Below, in pieces: positions 1 to 6,950 of a stretch of 16,819 nucleotides of DNA. The stretch's first letter is position 1, and every line of letters starts with the position of its first letter. The notes under the pieces were generated by a model. The model searched no databases, had not been told where the DNA came from, and was given only the letters and a program-made list of their open reading frames with translations. A program made the position numbers and the translations under genes. This stretch comes from Mobilicoccus sp032100225 (GTDB lineage: Bacteria > Actinomycetota > Actinomycetes > Actinomycetales > Dermatophilaceae): assembly GCA_032100225.1 (NCBI GenBank), contig DAMDJY010000079.1, forward strand, positions 1 through 16,819, in the 5' to 3' direction.

Positions 1-2
1 TC

Positions 3-1019
3 GCGCGCCGCTCCCCCGCCGGGTACGCCGCCGGCCTCGCGATGGCCCGCCGCAGTGGGCAGTCGTCGCTGAAACCCAAGGTGTGGCAAGGGTTCTACTT
101 CGCCGAGGGCGTCGTGCTGTACGAGCGCCTCCGCGCTCAAGGCATCCGACACCTGCACGCGCATTTCGCCAACGTCTCGTGCGACATCGCACGCATCGTT
201 GTCGCCATCGGCCGCGCCGAGGACGGGCCCGACGCCGGGTGGCGCTGGTCGTTCACGATGCACGGACCCACGGAGTTCGAAGAGGTCAGTGCCCACGACC
301 TGCCCGCCAAGGTCGAAGATGCCGACGGTGTGAGCGCGATCAGCGACTTCTGCCGCAGCCAACTCATGCGCATGGTCGACCCCGCGCACTGGAGCAAGAT
401 CGACGTCGTCCACATGACCGTCGATGCGCAGACCTACCTCCCCCCGGCCGGCGGACGACCTGGCGACGGTCCGATCAACCTCCTCTACGTCGGCCGACTC
501 GTGCCCGAAAAGGGCGCACCGATCCTTCTCGAGGCGGTCTCGTTGCTGCGTGACCGCGGCGTCGACGTGCACGTCCGCATCGTCGGTGGCGGCCAGCTCG
601 CCGACAGCCTGGCGGCCGACATCGCCCGCCGCGGACTGGAATCGGTGGTCGACCTCGTCGGACCGGTCGGCCAGGACGACATGCCCGGCGAGTACCACCG
701 CGCCGACGTCTTCGTCCTGCCGAGCTTCCAAGAGGGCCTGCCCGTGGTTCTCATGGAGGCCCTCGCCACCGAGCTGCCCGTCGTCACGACCCGCATCGCG
801 GGCGTCGCCGAGCTCGTCGTCGACGGCGAGATCGGCCGACTCGTTCCTGCCGGACGCGCGGATCTTCTCGCCGACGCCGTCGCGAGCCTCGCGGACCCGG
901 CCCTGCGCGTCGAACTCGGCCGCGCCGGGCGCCGTGCCATCGAGGCCTCCTTCACCCCCGTCACCGAGGCACCCGCGATGGCCGCGTTCGTCGCCGGAGT
1001 GACCCCCCAGCACCCCTGA
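3..1019 (+). CDS. GT4 family glycosyltransferase, 5'-truncated by the window edge
   Basis: This is a retaining GT-B glycosyltransferase of family 4, expected to add a sugar to the lipid-linked repeat unit on the cytoplasmic side. The frame is open to the window edge with no stop, so the gene starts upstream. The first ATG (42) is internal: a typical GT4 N-terminal domain is missing before the GFYFAEG segment. Counting from that ATG, the donor-binding half begins near residue 146 (LLYVGRLVPEKG), followed by VGGG near 181 and the EX7E motif E231-E239 in EGLPVVLMEA, then the usual PVVTT...G.AELV.DG..G.LV segment. The HLHAHFAN stretch near 37 is typical of colanic-acid-type GT4 enzymes. The acceptor sugar cannot be told. 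The gene ends just before a strong hairpin. Confidence 0.9.
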   Translation, partial: ARRSPAGYAAGLAMARRSGQSSLKPKVWQGFYFAEGVVLYERLRAQGIRHLHAHFANVSCDIARIVVAIGRAEDGPDAGWRWSFTMHGPTEFEEVSAHDLPAKVEDADGVSAISDFCRSQLMRMVDPAHWSKIDVVHMTVDAQTYLPPAGGRPGDGPINLLYVGRLVPEKGAPILLEAVSLLRDRGVDVHVRIVGGGQLADSLAADIARRGLESVVDLVGPVGQDDMPGEYHRADVFVLPSFQEGLPVVLMEALATELPVVTTRIAGVAELVVDGEIGRLVPAGRADLLADAVASLADPALRVELGRAGRRAIEASFTPVTEAPAMAAFVAGVTPQHP

Positions 1020-1026
1020 CACACGA

Positions 1027-1073
1027 CATCACTGCACCGCCCCACGCCTGAAGGCTGGGGCGGTGCAGTGATG
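1027..1073. terminator. Bidirectional terminator hairpin between convergent glycosyltransferase genes
   Basis: An 18-bp perfect inverted repeat pairs 1027-1044 with 1056-1073 (core TGGGGCGGTGCAGTG). The 11-base interior, with GCC/GGC arms, can extend the stem to about 21 pairs around a TGAA loop. It lies 8 bases after the GT4 stop at 1019 and 18 bases before the stop of the opposing GT4 gene. There is no T tract, as is common in high-GC actinobacteria. It can serve both strands. Confidence 0.85.
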
Positions 1074-1090
1074 CGGTCGAACGCCGAGCC

Positions 1091-2134
1091 TCAGCGTTCG
1101 CGCGGAAGACCGATTGCGTCGAGGAGGATGGCGTCCTTGTAGGCGTCCTCGGTCGCATTCGCGAGCACCCATTCGCGAGCCCGGCGGCCCATCTCCTCGT
1201 ACTTCTCGGCATTGGCCGGGTCGAGGAGATCGACGATCGCGGCCCGGAGTGCGTCGGGGTCGGGTGGGACGACGACACCCGTGACGCCGTCGTCGATGTA
1301 GTCACGCACGCCGGGGGCGTCGGTGACGATGACCGGCTTTCCGAGCACCATCGCGTTGAGGTAGGACTGCTGACCCGCCGAACGCACCTCACGCTGCAGC
1401 GGTACGACAGCGGCACGGCATCCGGCCAGCAGGCGCACGAACTCCTCGTGTGGCACCGGCCCGGCCTCGAGGCCCTCGACCGGCTCGGCCGCCTGCCACA
1501 CACTGGCGACCCGGCATCGGGCGCCCGTCCCCGGTAGAGCCTTCGCGAGGACGTCGTAGTCGCGTAGGGAGTTGCCGCCGGCGAAGAGATAGTCACCGGT
1601 GGAGGTCGGCGTCTCGGACTCCATGGTGGCTGGGAACGGCGTGAAGACGACTCGCTCCGGATCCACGCCCCACACGCGGGCGAAGACCTCCTTCTCATGC
1701 GTACTCAGCACGCCGTAGCGCACATGGGGCCCGTCGATGAGACGGATGCTGAGCTTGGTCGGCAGGGCGAACCACCGCGCAGGCAGGCCGGTCAGGCGAG
1801 CCAGCGCCTTGCTCTCCTGCTGCCAGGTCGCATCGGTGATGAGCACCCGTGGCCGGTCTTTGGGCGCACGGGTCAGCTTGAGCAGGCCGGCGAAGACGAG
1901 GTCCCGATACCGGTGGCGGCGAGTGACCGACCCCAGCAGCACCACGCCGGCCTTCCCCTGGGCCAGGTGCAGAAGCCGGCGCAGGTCACGCAGGGTGCCG
2001 AACTCGTCGGTGACGTAGTAGTCGACCTCGCGCCGCCACCGTGGGGAGGATCCCCACATGGTGCTCATGATGAGCTTGCGAGCCGGGTCGCCGAGCGGTG
2101 TCGTGTCCGTGGAGGCGTGATCGGCAGACGTCAT
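1091..2134 (-). CDS. GT4-like glycosyltransferase with a degenerate EX7E motif
   Basis: A 347-residue GT-B fold glycosyltransferase, probably cytoplasmic or membrane-associated, acting on the EPS repeat unit. The C-terminal donor-binding half is clear: a P-x-QREVRSAGQQSYLNAM segment, then LGKPVIVTDAPGVRDYIDDG and GVVVPPDPDALRAAI. Where classical GT4 enzymes have EX7E, this protein has S-x7-N (the SAGQQSYLNA stretch), so the usual acidic pair is absent; GT-B variants with this AGQ..L.AM pattern occur. The N-terminal half is less conserved. The ATG overlaps the stop of the upstream GT2 gene (ATGA at 2131-2134), which fixes the start and implies translational coupling. It ends against the hairpin at 1027-1073. 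Donor and acceptor are unknown. Confidence 0.85.
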   Translation of the reverse strand: MTSADHASTDTTPLGDPARKLIMSTMWGSSPRWRREVDYYVTDEFGTLRDLRRLLHLAQGKAGVVLLGSVTRRHRYRDLVFAGLLKLTRAPKDRPRVLITDATWQQESKALARLTGLPARWFALPTKLSIRLIDGPHVRYGVLSTHEKEVFARVWGVDPERVVFTPFPATMESETPTSTGDYLFAGGNSLRDYDVLAKALPGTGARCRVASVWQAAEPVEGLEAGPVPHEEFVRLLAGCRAAVVPLQREVRSAGQQSYLNAMVLGKPVIVTDAPGVRDYIDDGVTGVVVPPDPDALRAAIVDLLDPANAEKYEEMGRRAREWVLANATEDAYKDAILLDAIGLPRER

Positions 2135-3099
2135 GCGCGCGAGGTCTCCCCTGCGCGGACCCGCTCACGCCACGCGTAGAGCGCACCGGCCGGGGGGACG
2201 TGTTTGAGGGCGAGGGACTTGAGACGCAGCGTCCTGTCCCAGGGCACCAATGCCGAGGCCGCGTCGAATTCGCGGGCCGCGTCGGCGCGCCGCCCCTCGC
2301 GCAGAGCGGCATCGCCACGGGCGAGGTGGACGTCCTGGGTCTCCATCGTCGCGACGCGGTCGAGGTAGACACGCTCGTCGTCGGTGAGCCGGTCGCCGTA
2401 CTCCCGCCGCACCCGGTCACGCAGCCGGTGCTCGTACTCGGCCATGAGGTCGAGCTTGGCCGAGAGGCTCGTGCCCGTGCGGCGGTAGAGCGCCGTCGGG
2501 GTGGTCTCGTACAACGTGGCCCAGCCGGCGAACGCTGCGCGAACCCAGAAGTCGTAGTCCTCGAGCACCCGCATCTGGGTGTCGAATCCGCCGATCTCCT
2601 CGTGCATGGCGCGGGGGTACACGGACAGCACGGAGACGATGTTGCGCTGCAGCAGCGCGAGGCGGTGCCCCGTTGCTGCGGGAGCCTTGGTCGGCAGCAC
2701 AGTGCGCCGCGGGACGATCCCGGCGCTGCCCATCGTGTAGGCGTTGCACGTGACGTAGGACTTGGGCGCGGATCGCTCCTGCCAACGCTGCACGGCCCGC
2801 TCGACGTGCGGAGGCAGGAGAACGTCGTCGGCGTCCAGGAGGGCGATGAGCTCGCCCGACGAGGCTGCGACGGCCGAGTTGCGGGCGGCAGCGAGGCCCT
2901 GGTTCTCCTGACGGACGACGGTGACCAGGTCGCCGTAGGCGTCGACGATGGCGCCACTGCGGTCGGTGGCCCCGTCGAGGCAGACGACGACCTCGATGTT
3001 CTCGTAGGTCTGCATCAGGGCGCTGCTGATCGCCTCCCCGACGGTGCGCTCGGACTGATAGACGGGGATGACGATGCTGACGAGCGGCCGGTCGGCCAT
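2131..3099 (-). CDS. GT2 family glycosyltransferase
   Basis: An inverting GT-A glycosyltransferase of 322 residues. The N-terminal Rossmann-like domain begins at residue 6 (LVSIVIPVYQSE), and has NQGLAAARN near 66 and the metal/nucleotide-sugar motif DADD at 89-92. An EDYDFWVR segment further on supplies the probable catalytic base. After the catalytic domain, a charged tail with a TPR-like GDAALREGRRADAAREFDAA stretch ends the protein. The frame is open further upstream, but the ATG at 3099 is preferred: it has AAAGGA six bases upstream, and homologous GT2 enzymes begin just before the VSIVIPVY strand. It is coupled to the following GT4 gene by a 4-base overlap. Confidence 0.9.
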   Translation of the reverse strand: MADRPLVSIVIPVYQSERTVGEAISSALMQTYENIEVVVCLDGATDRSGAIVDAYGDLVTVVRQENQGLAAARNSAVAASSGELIALLDADDVLLPPHVERAVQRWQERSAPKSYVTCNAYTMGSAGIVPRRTVLPTKAPAATGHRLALLQRNIVSVLSVYPRAMHEEIGGFDTQMRVLEDYDFWVRAAFAGWATLYETTPTALYRRTGTSLSAKLDLMAEYEHRLRDRVRREYGDRLTDDERVYLDRVATMETQDVHLARGDAALREGRRADAAREFDAASALVPWDRTLRLKSLALKHVPPAGALYAWRERVRAGETSRA

Positions 3100-3203
3100 G
3101 CCGGTCCTTTCGAATCGCGGGCGTGGGGCGGGCGGCGCACCATCCGGGCGGAGCGAACACTCCACGGCGGCACGGGATTCGGCGAACTGCTCCGCCGACT
3201 TTC

Positions 3204-3209
3204 ACTGTA
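3204..3209 (-). promoter_or_regulatory. Possible -10 element for the GT2-GT4 pair
   Basis: On the minus strand this reads TACAGT, which fits the actinobacterial TANNNT -10 consensus. It would give a leader of about 100 bases before the GT2 start at 3099. No convincing -35 is present at 17-18 bases, so this is only a candidate. Confidence 0.25.
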
Positions 3210-3273
3210 CTGATGGCCCTGCCCGCGGGGACGACCGGGGAGCGTCGCGCCCACACACGGACTCACCCGAACG

Positions 3274-3332
3274 CTCGTCTTGAACGACGGTCTGGGTCGA
3301 ATGTCTTGAATGCGAATTCCGCTCAAGACGAG
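3274..3332. promoter_or_regulatory. Repeated GTCTTGA half-sites, a candidate operator
   Basis: A 10-bp perfect inverted repeat, CTCGTCTTGA (3274-3283) and TCAAGACGAG (3323-3332), brackets a third copy of the half-site GTCTTGA at 3303-3309. The second and third half-sites form their own 7-bp inverted pair (3303-3309 with 3323-3329). The cluster sits in the 297-base divergent gap between the two GT2 genes, 65 bases before the GTG at 3397. This is what a dimeric regulator site looks like, but I do not recognise the regulator. The rest of the gap shows no gene. Confidence 0.4.
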
Positions 3333-3396
3333 TACCGTTGTCTCTCAAGGAAATCCGGGGGGACCTCCCACACCTTTCATGTCTTGGAGTCTGCCT

Positions 3397-4305
3397 GTGA
3401 ACCAGCCCCGCGTCTCGGTCCTGATGCCCGCCTACAAGCGGGCCGACACCATCGAGGCTGCCGTGCGCAGCGCGTTGACCCAGACGTGGGCGGATCTCGA
3501 GGTCGTCGTCGTCGACGACCACTCCGAGGACGGCACCGACGCGATCCTCGCCTGCATCGACGATCCACGCCTCGTGGTGCGCACCCACACGACCAACCAG
3601 GGTGGGAATGCTGCCCGCAGGACAGCGATCGAGACCAGCCGCGGCGAGTTCCTCGCCTTCCTCGACGCCGACGACCTGTGGATGCCCACGAAGATCGAGC
3701 AGCAAGTCACCTCGTTGCAGGAGGCCGGCCCCCAGGCCGGACTGTCCTACACCTGGTACGACCTGCGCTATCCCGACGGACGCATGGAGGCCGGACGCCG
3801 CCCCACCTTCGTGGGCGCGCACATCCCTGAGCTGCTGCAGGGCAATTTCATCGGCACGTTCTCGGCCGTCATGGTGAAGCGTGAGGTCGTCGAGCGCGTC
3901 GGTGTCCCCGACCCGTCCCTGCGGTCGTGCCAGGACTGGGAGTTCTACATCCGCGTCAACCAGGAGTACGAGATCGCCTGCGTCCCCGAGGTGCTCGTGC
4001 ACTACTGGCGCGACGACGCCGACGCACACCGCATCTCGGCCAGCGCAGAGAAGGTCTCCGCCGGGCACCGCGAGGTCTACGCGCGGATCTCCAACTCTCT
4101 CAACGCCCTGCCCGACGGCGGGGCCACGACCGGACGTCACTATTTCATCGAGACCTTCGCCAACCACGCCGACCTGCGCAGCCTCGCCTCCGTCGCCGCC
4201 GACACGCGGATTCGCGAGGTGACCCTGGACGAGGTCCGCTTCATCACCCGCATGGCAGCCCGCGCTGCGCGCAAGAGTGCTGCGGAGATCCGCGCCCGCC
4301 GCTGA
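3397..4305 (+). CDS. GT2 family glycosyltransferase
   Basis: A 302-residue GT-A glycosyltransferase of family 2. The start RVSVLMPAYKRAD is followed by VVVVDDHSEDGTD near 37-48, NQGGNAARRTAI near 67-78, the DXD-type motif DADD at 90-93, and QDWEFYIR near 179-186, the position of the catalytic ED motif with Q in place of E. GTG at 3397 is chosen because GGAG (3386-3389) lies 7 bases upstream and the family fold begins right after it. An ATG at 3379 (six residues longer) is possible but lacks a well-placed RBS. A basic C-terminal tail (RMAARAARKSAAEIRARR) may contact the membrane. The gene stands alone on this strand, converging on the flippase with 2 bases between stops. Confidence 0.88.
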   Translation: MNQPRVSVLMPAYKRADTIEAAVRSALTQTWADLEVVVVDDHSEDGTDAILACIDDPRLVVRTHTTNQGGNAARRTAIETSRGEFLAFLDADDLWMPTKIEQQVTSLQEAGPQAGLSYTWYDLRYPDGRMEAGRRPTFVGAHIPELLQGNFIGTFSAVMVKREVVERVGVPDPSLRSCQDWEFYIRVNQEYEIACVPEVLVHYWRDDADAHRISASAEKVSAGHREVYARISNSLNALPDGGATTGRHYFIETFANHADLRSLASVAADTRIREVTLDEVRFITRMAARAARKSAAEIRARR

Positions 4306-4313
4306 GGTCAGCG
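4300..4313. repeat. Small inverted repeat containing both convergent stop codons
   Basis: CGCTGA and TCAGCG pair across a GG spacer. Each arm holds the TGA stop of one of the two converging genes (4303-4305 on +, 4308-4310 on -). With a 6-bp stem and 2-base loop it is a weak terminator at best. Confidence 0.5.
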
Positions 4314-5891
4314 ACGCCGCACCAGAGCGACGGCCTCTTTGGCGCCGCGCACCCCCAGAGTGGTGAGGACGAAAACGACGGACCCCGGCAGTGCCAGAAG
4401 GCCGGCGGCGCCCAATCCGAGTGCGCCACCCGGGAGGTACGGCTGGCACAGCAGCTCAAGCCCGAGGGTGATCAGCCCGGCCAGGATCGCCTGCCAGTAC
4501 GGCACGTCGCGCATGAACCAGCGGATGCGGGTGTCCACCACCCGCCGGGTGTGGAACGACAGATAGAGAGTGCCGATCGCCGAGCCCAGCGTCGTTCCGA
4601 CGACAACTCCCAACATATCGAACGGGAACCAGAGGGCCAGACTCAGCGCGACGTTGGCCACGAGGGTGACGATGCTCTGGTGCATCGCGACCTCGGCGTG
4701 ACCCAGAGTGAGTGCCCATGTGCGCCCGACGATGCAGACGAGGCCGAAGAAGTGCCCGACCAACAGGATGGCGGCCACATCGGCGGTCAGAACGAAGCTG
4801 TCCGGCAGCCAGGCACGGACCCCGACGAATGTCGCCGGGATTCCCACCGCGCACCAGCCCGTCGTGAACACCACCCACAGGTGTTGCAGCCGCTCCACCT
4901 TCGCTCGCGAGGCCTCGGCACCAACGGCGCCGATCTCCGACCCGATGAGCGCTTGGATCGGGGCCAGGGCGTTGAGCGGCACGGTCTTGAGCTGATTGGC
5001 GAAGCTGGTGCCTTGGCCGAAGGGCCCGGAGAGCTGCGCCGAGAGCACACGCCCTGCCACGAGCTGATCCTTCTGGCCGGTCAGGATGGTGGCTATACCG
5101 GCGACCTGCACCTTCCAGGCGTACTTGGCGAAGTCGGCGGCCTCGGCGCGGGTGATGAATCGCAGCCCGGAACGGGTGAGGTAGCGCAGCCCGACGGGCA
5201 CCGTGATGACCGTTCCCACGACCTGCTGGACGATCATCGTTCCCGCGACACCGAACAGGCCCCACCCGTTCTCGATCGTCAGCACCAGACCGACGGCGTA
5301 GACCAGGTGTCCGGCGATGACCGCGATGGAGAGAGTTTGAAAACGGTGCCGCGCCGAGACGACGGCGTTGTAGAGGTTGCGCAACAGCAGCACGGCAACG
5401 ACGACGGTCAGACTGATCAACAGCACAGTCGCCTCGTGCACGAACGCCGGGTCCAGCCGAAAGAATCCGAGGATCTGCTGGGAGAACAGCACGACCGCGA
5501 CGATGATGGCCGCGCCGAACGCCGCGATCACCGACGACACCGAGAACAAGAGCCGCGTCGTCGCGACCCGGTCGTCCCGCCCCGCATAGATGGTGAAGTA
5601 CCGCAGTGCCGACTGACCGATGCCCCCGTCGAACTGACTCAGCAGCATCGTGATCGAGCTGATCAGCAGAAAGATGCTGTACCGCGCTCCGCCGAGCCCG
5701 GCGATGATGTACGGCGTCATCGCGAGGTTGATGGCCAACGGGACGAGTTGGGACAGCATGCTCCACGACGTGCCGCCGACCAGGGTGCGGGCCGAGCCAC
5801 GAACCACACCGGGTCCAGTCGACGCCGCCGGGTCGAGGCCGCTGTCGACGTCCTCTTCCGGGTCGGGGAGTGGACTGTGGTCGCCGGTCAT
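4308..5891 (-). CDS. Wzx-like polysaccharide flippase (MOP superfamily membrane protein)
   Basis: A 527-residue polytopic membrane protein of the polysaccharide-transport/Wzx branch of the MOP exporter superfamily. It is expected to flip the undecaprenyl-linked repeat unit across the plasma membrane. After a short acidic cytoplasmic tail of about 35 residues, the first membrane segment starts near SWSMLSQLVPLAINLAMTP, followed by many hydrophobic helices up to the C-terminus. The GLGGARYSIFLL and FDGGIGQSALRY stretches after TM1-TM2 are typical of the family (short loop, then G.G....L). The length fits a protein of 12-14 helices. ATG at 5891 is chosen over GTG 5924 because a TACGAT -10-like box abuts the latter; no strong RBS is seen for either. 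Its neighbours (Wzz, Wzy, glycosyltransferases) support the role. Confidence 0.88.
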   Translation of the reverse strand: MTGDHSPLPDPEEDVDSGLDPAASTGPGVVRGSARTLVGGTSWSMLSQLVPLAINLAMTPYIIAGLGGARYSIFLLISSITMLLSQFDGGIGQSALRYFTIYAGRDDRVATTRLLFSVSSVIAAFGAAIIVAVVLFSQQILGFFRLDPAFVHEATVLLISLTVVVAVLLLRNLYNAVVSARHRFQTLSIAVIAGHLVYAVGLVLTIENGWGLFGVAGTMIVQQVVGTVITVPVGLRYLTRSGLRFITRAEAADFAKYAWKVQVAGIATILTGQKDQLVAGRVLSAQLSGPFGQGTSFANQLKTVPLNALAPIQALIGSEIGAVGAEASRAKVERLQHLWVVFTTGWCAVGIPATFVGVRAWLPDSFVLTADVAAILLVGHFFGLVCIVGRTWALTLGHAEVAMHQSIVTLVANVALSLALWFPFDMLGVVVGTTLGSAIGTLYLSFHTRRVVDTRIRWFMRDVPYWQAILAGLITLGLELLCQPYLPGGALGLGAAGLLALPGSVVFVLTTLGVRGAKEAVALVRRR

Positions 5892-5924
5892 GGACGGACA
5901 CTCGTGGGAACAGGCACGGCCCAC

Positions 5925-5930
5925 ATCGTA
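5925..5930 (-). promoter_or_regulatory. Candidate -10 element of the flippase gene
   Basis: On the minus strand this reads TACGAT (TANNNT consensus), with a weak TTTCGG 18 bases upstream as possible -35. It would place the transcript start near 5918 and give a short leader to the ATG at 5891. Sequence match only. Confidence 0.3.
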
Positions 5931-5983
5931 GACACCCGCGACTGGTTGCCGAAACAGGCGACTTCTCCCGGCGCACAGGCTGG

Positions 5984-5993
5984 TTCACGTGAA
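5984..5993. promoter_or_regulatory. Palindrome TTCACGTGAA in the divergent flippase/Wzz promoter region
   Basis: A 10-bp perfect palindrome in the 188-base gap between the divergent flippase and Wzz genes, placed where one regulator could act on both. No regulator is recognised. A TAGTGT box at 6037-6042 could be a -10 for the Wzz operon, but it lacks a -35. Confidence 0.3.
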
Positions 5994-6079
5994 TAGACGC
6001 GCCCGGTCGGAGATGGGGGACGGCGCTCGGCCGGGGTAGTGTCGTGCCGCGAACCTGCCGCCGTTGGAGGAGAGAGCCT

Positions 6080-6943
6080 GTGTCTGCCCGAACCGAGCCC
6101 GGCGCCCCCGTCGGGCCGCTGACCTCCGTGCTGCGGCACCCCGTCCTCGTCTCCCTCTGCCTCCTCCTGGGCCTCCTGCTCGGCCTGGGCACAGCATGGA
6201 TGATGCCGAGGACCTTCATGGCCGAGACCCGCGTCGCGGTCGTCCCCAGCAACAACAACGCCTACACGATCGCCGGTTACCCCGTCGGTGCACGCGAATT
6301 GGCTGCCGACTACGCGCGGTGGGTGCAGAACCGGGCGAAGGACGGATCTTGGGCGCCCGAGGGCGTCACCGGAGTCACGGCCTCCCCCATCCCCGACTCG
6401 GCAGTCATCCGCATCGAGACCGAGGGCACCACTCAGGCTGCGGCAACAACCGGCGCTGAGCAGATCGCCGACACCCTCATGCACACGGTCGAACAAGCCG
6501 GCGGTCAACACGACCCGGAGAACGCCTACAAGGAGTTCCAGGCACTGACCCCGAAGACCGCCGAGGCGCGGTCCGCGGTGCAAGAGGCCGAGCGCGCCTA
6601 CGGAAGCGCGACGGGCACGGCGGCGAAGGAGGCCGCCAGCAAGGCGTTGGCCAAGGCGCAGACGGCTTTGGCCGAGGCTCAGCTCAAGCAGGACGCCGCA
6701 GGTGATCTGTACCGCCGACTCTTTGTCGACACCGCCGGCAACAGCACCCTCGACATCGTTGCTCCCGCATCGGGCCAGGGAGATCCGCTGCGCTCGGCCA
6801 TGATGCGCTTCGGCCTCGTGGGACTCGGTGCCGGAGGCCTGCTGGGCCTGCTGCTCGCCGTTCTGCTCGACCGACAGCGGTCGAGCCAGGAGGCCGGGCG
6901 TGGACGTGGTCGCCGGCGCCGCGAGGTCGTGGCCTCCGAGTGA
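6080..6943 (+). CDS. Wzz-like polysaccharide co-polymerase (chain-length determinant), no kinase domain
   Basis: A 287-residue protein with the topology of a polysaccharide co-polymerase. It has a short cytoplasmic N-terminus, TM1 about residues 21-42 and a long extracytoplasmic part that begins with the ARTFMAETRVAVVP-like strand. An alanine/lysine/glutamate-rich coiled-coil stretch follows at about 160-215, then a Pro/Gly motif (APASGQGDP) just before TM2 at 242-263 and a very basic C-terminus (GRGRGRRRR). No Walker motifs or tyrosine cluster follow, so the BY-kinase part found fused or adjacent in many Gram-positives is absent. GTG at 6080 is chosen for the strong GGAGGAGAG at 6066-6074. 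It should set polymer length with the next gene; the next ATG is 7 bases after its stop. Confidence 0.8.
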   Translation: MSARTEPGAPVGPLTSVLRHPVLVSLCLLLGLLLGLGTAWMMPRTFMAETRVAVVPSNNNAYTIAGYPVGARELAADYARWVQNRAKDGSWAPEGVTGVTASPIPDSAVIRIETEGTTQAAATTGAEQIADTLMHTVEQAGGQHDPENAYKEFQALTPKTAEARSAVQEAERAYGSATGTAAKEAASKALAKAQTALAEAQLKQDAAGDLYRRLFVDTAGNSTLDIVAPASGQGDPLRSAMMRFGLVGLGAGGLLGLLLAVLLDRQRSSQEAGRGRGRRRREVVASE

Positions 6944-6950
6944 GGTGCCG

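Noticed and set aside
3927..5996. 689-residue + strand open frame opposite the flippase
   Set aside because: Antisense frame of a GC-rich membrane protein gene. The product is Arg/Asp/Gln/Gly-rich low complexity with no domain, while the minus strand encodes a clear Wzx-like protein.
4456..6258. 600-residue minus-strand frame overlapping the flippase and the Wzz start
   Set aside because: Arg/Pro/Gly-rich shadow frame; it crosses the divergent promoter region and the real genes on both sides.
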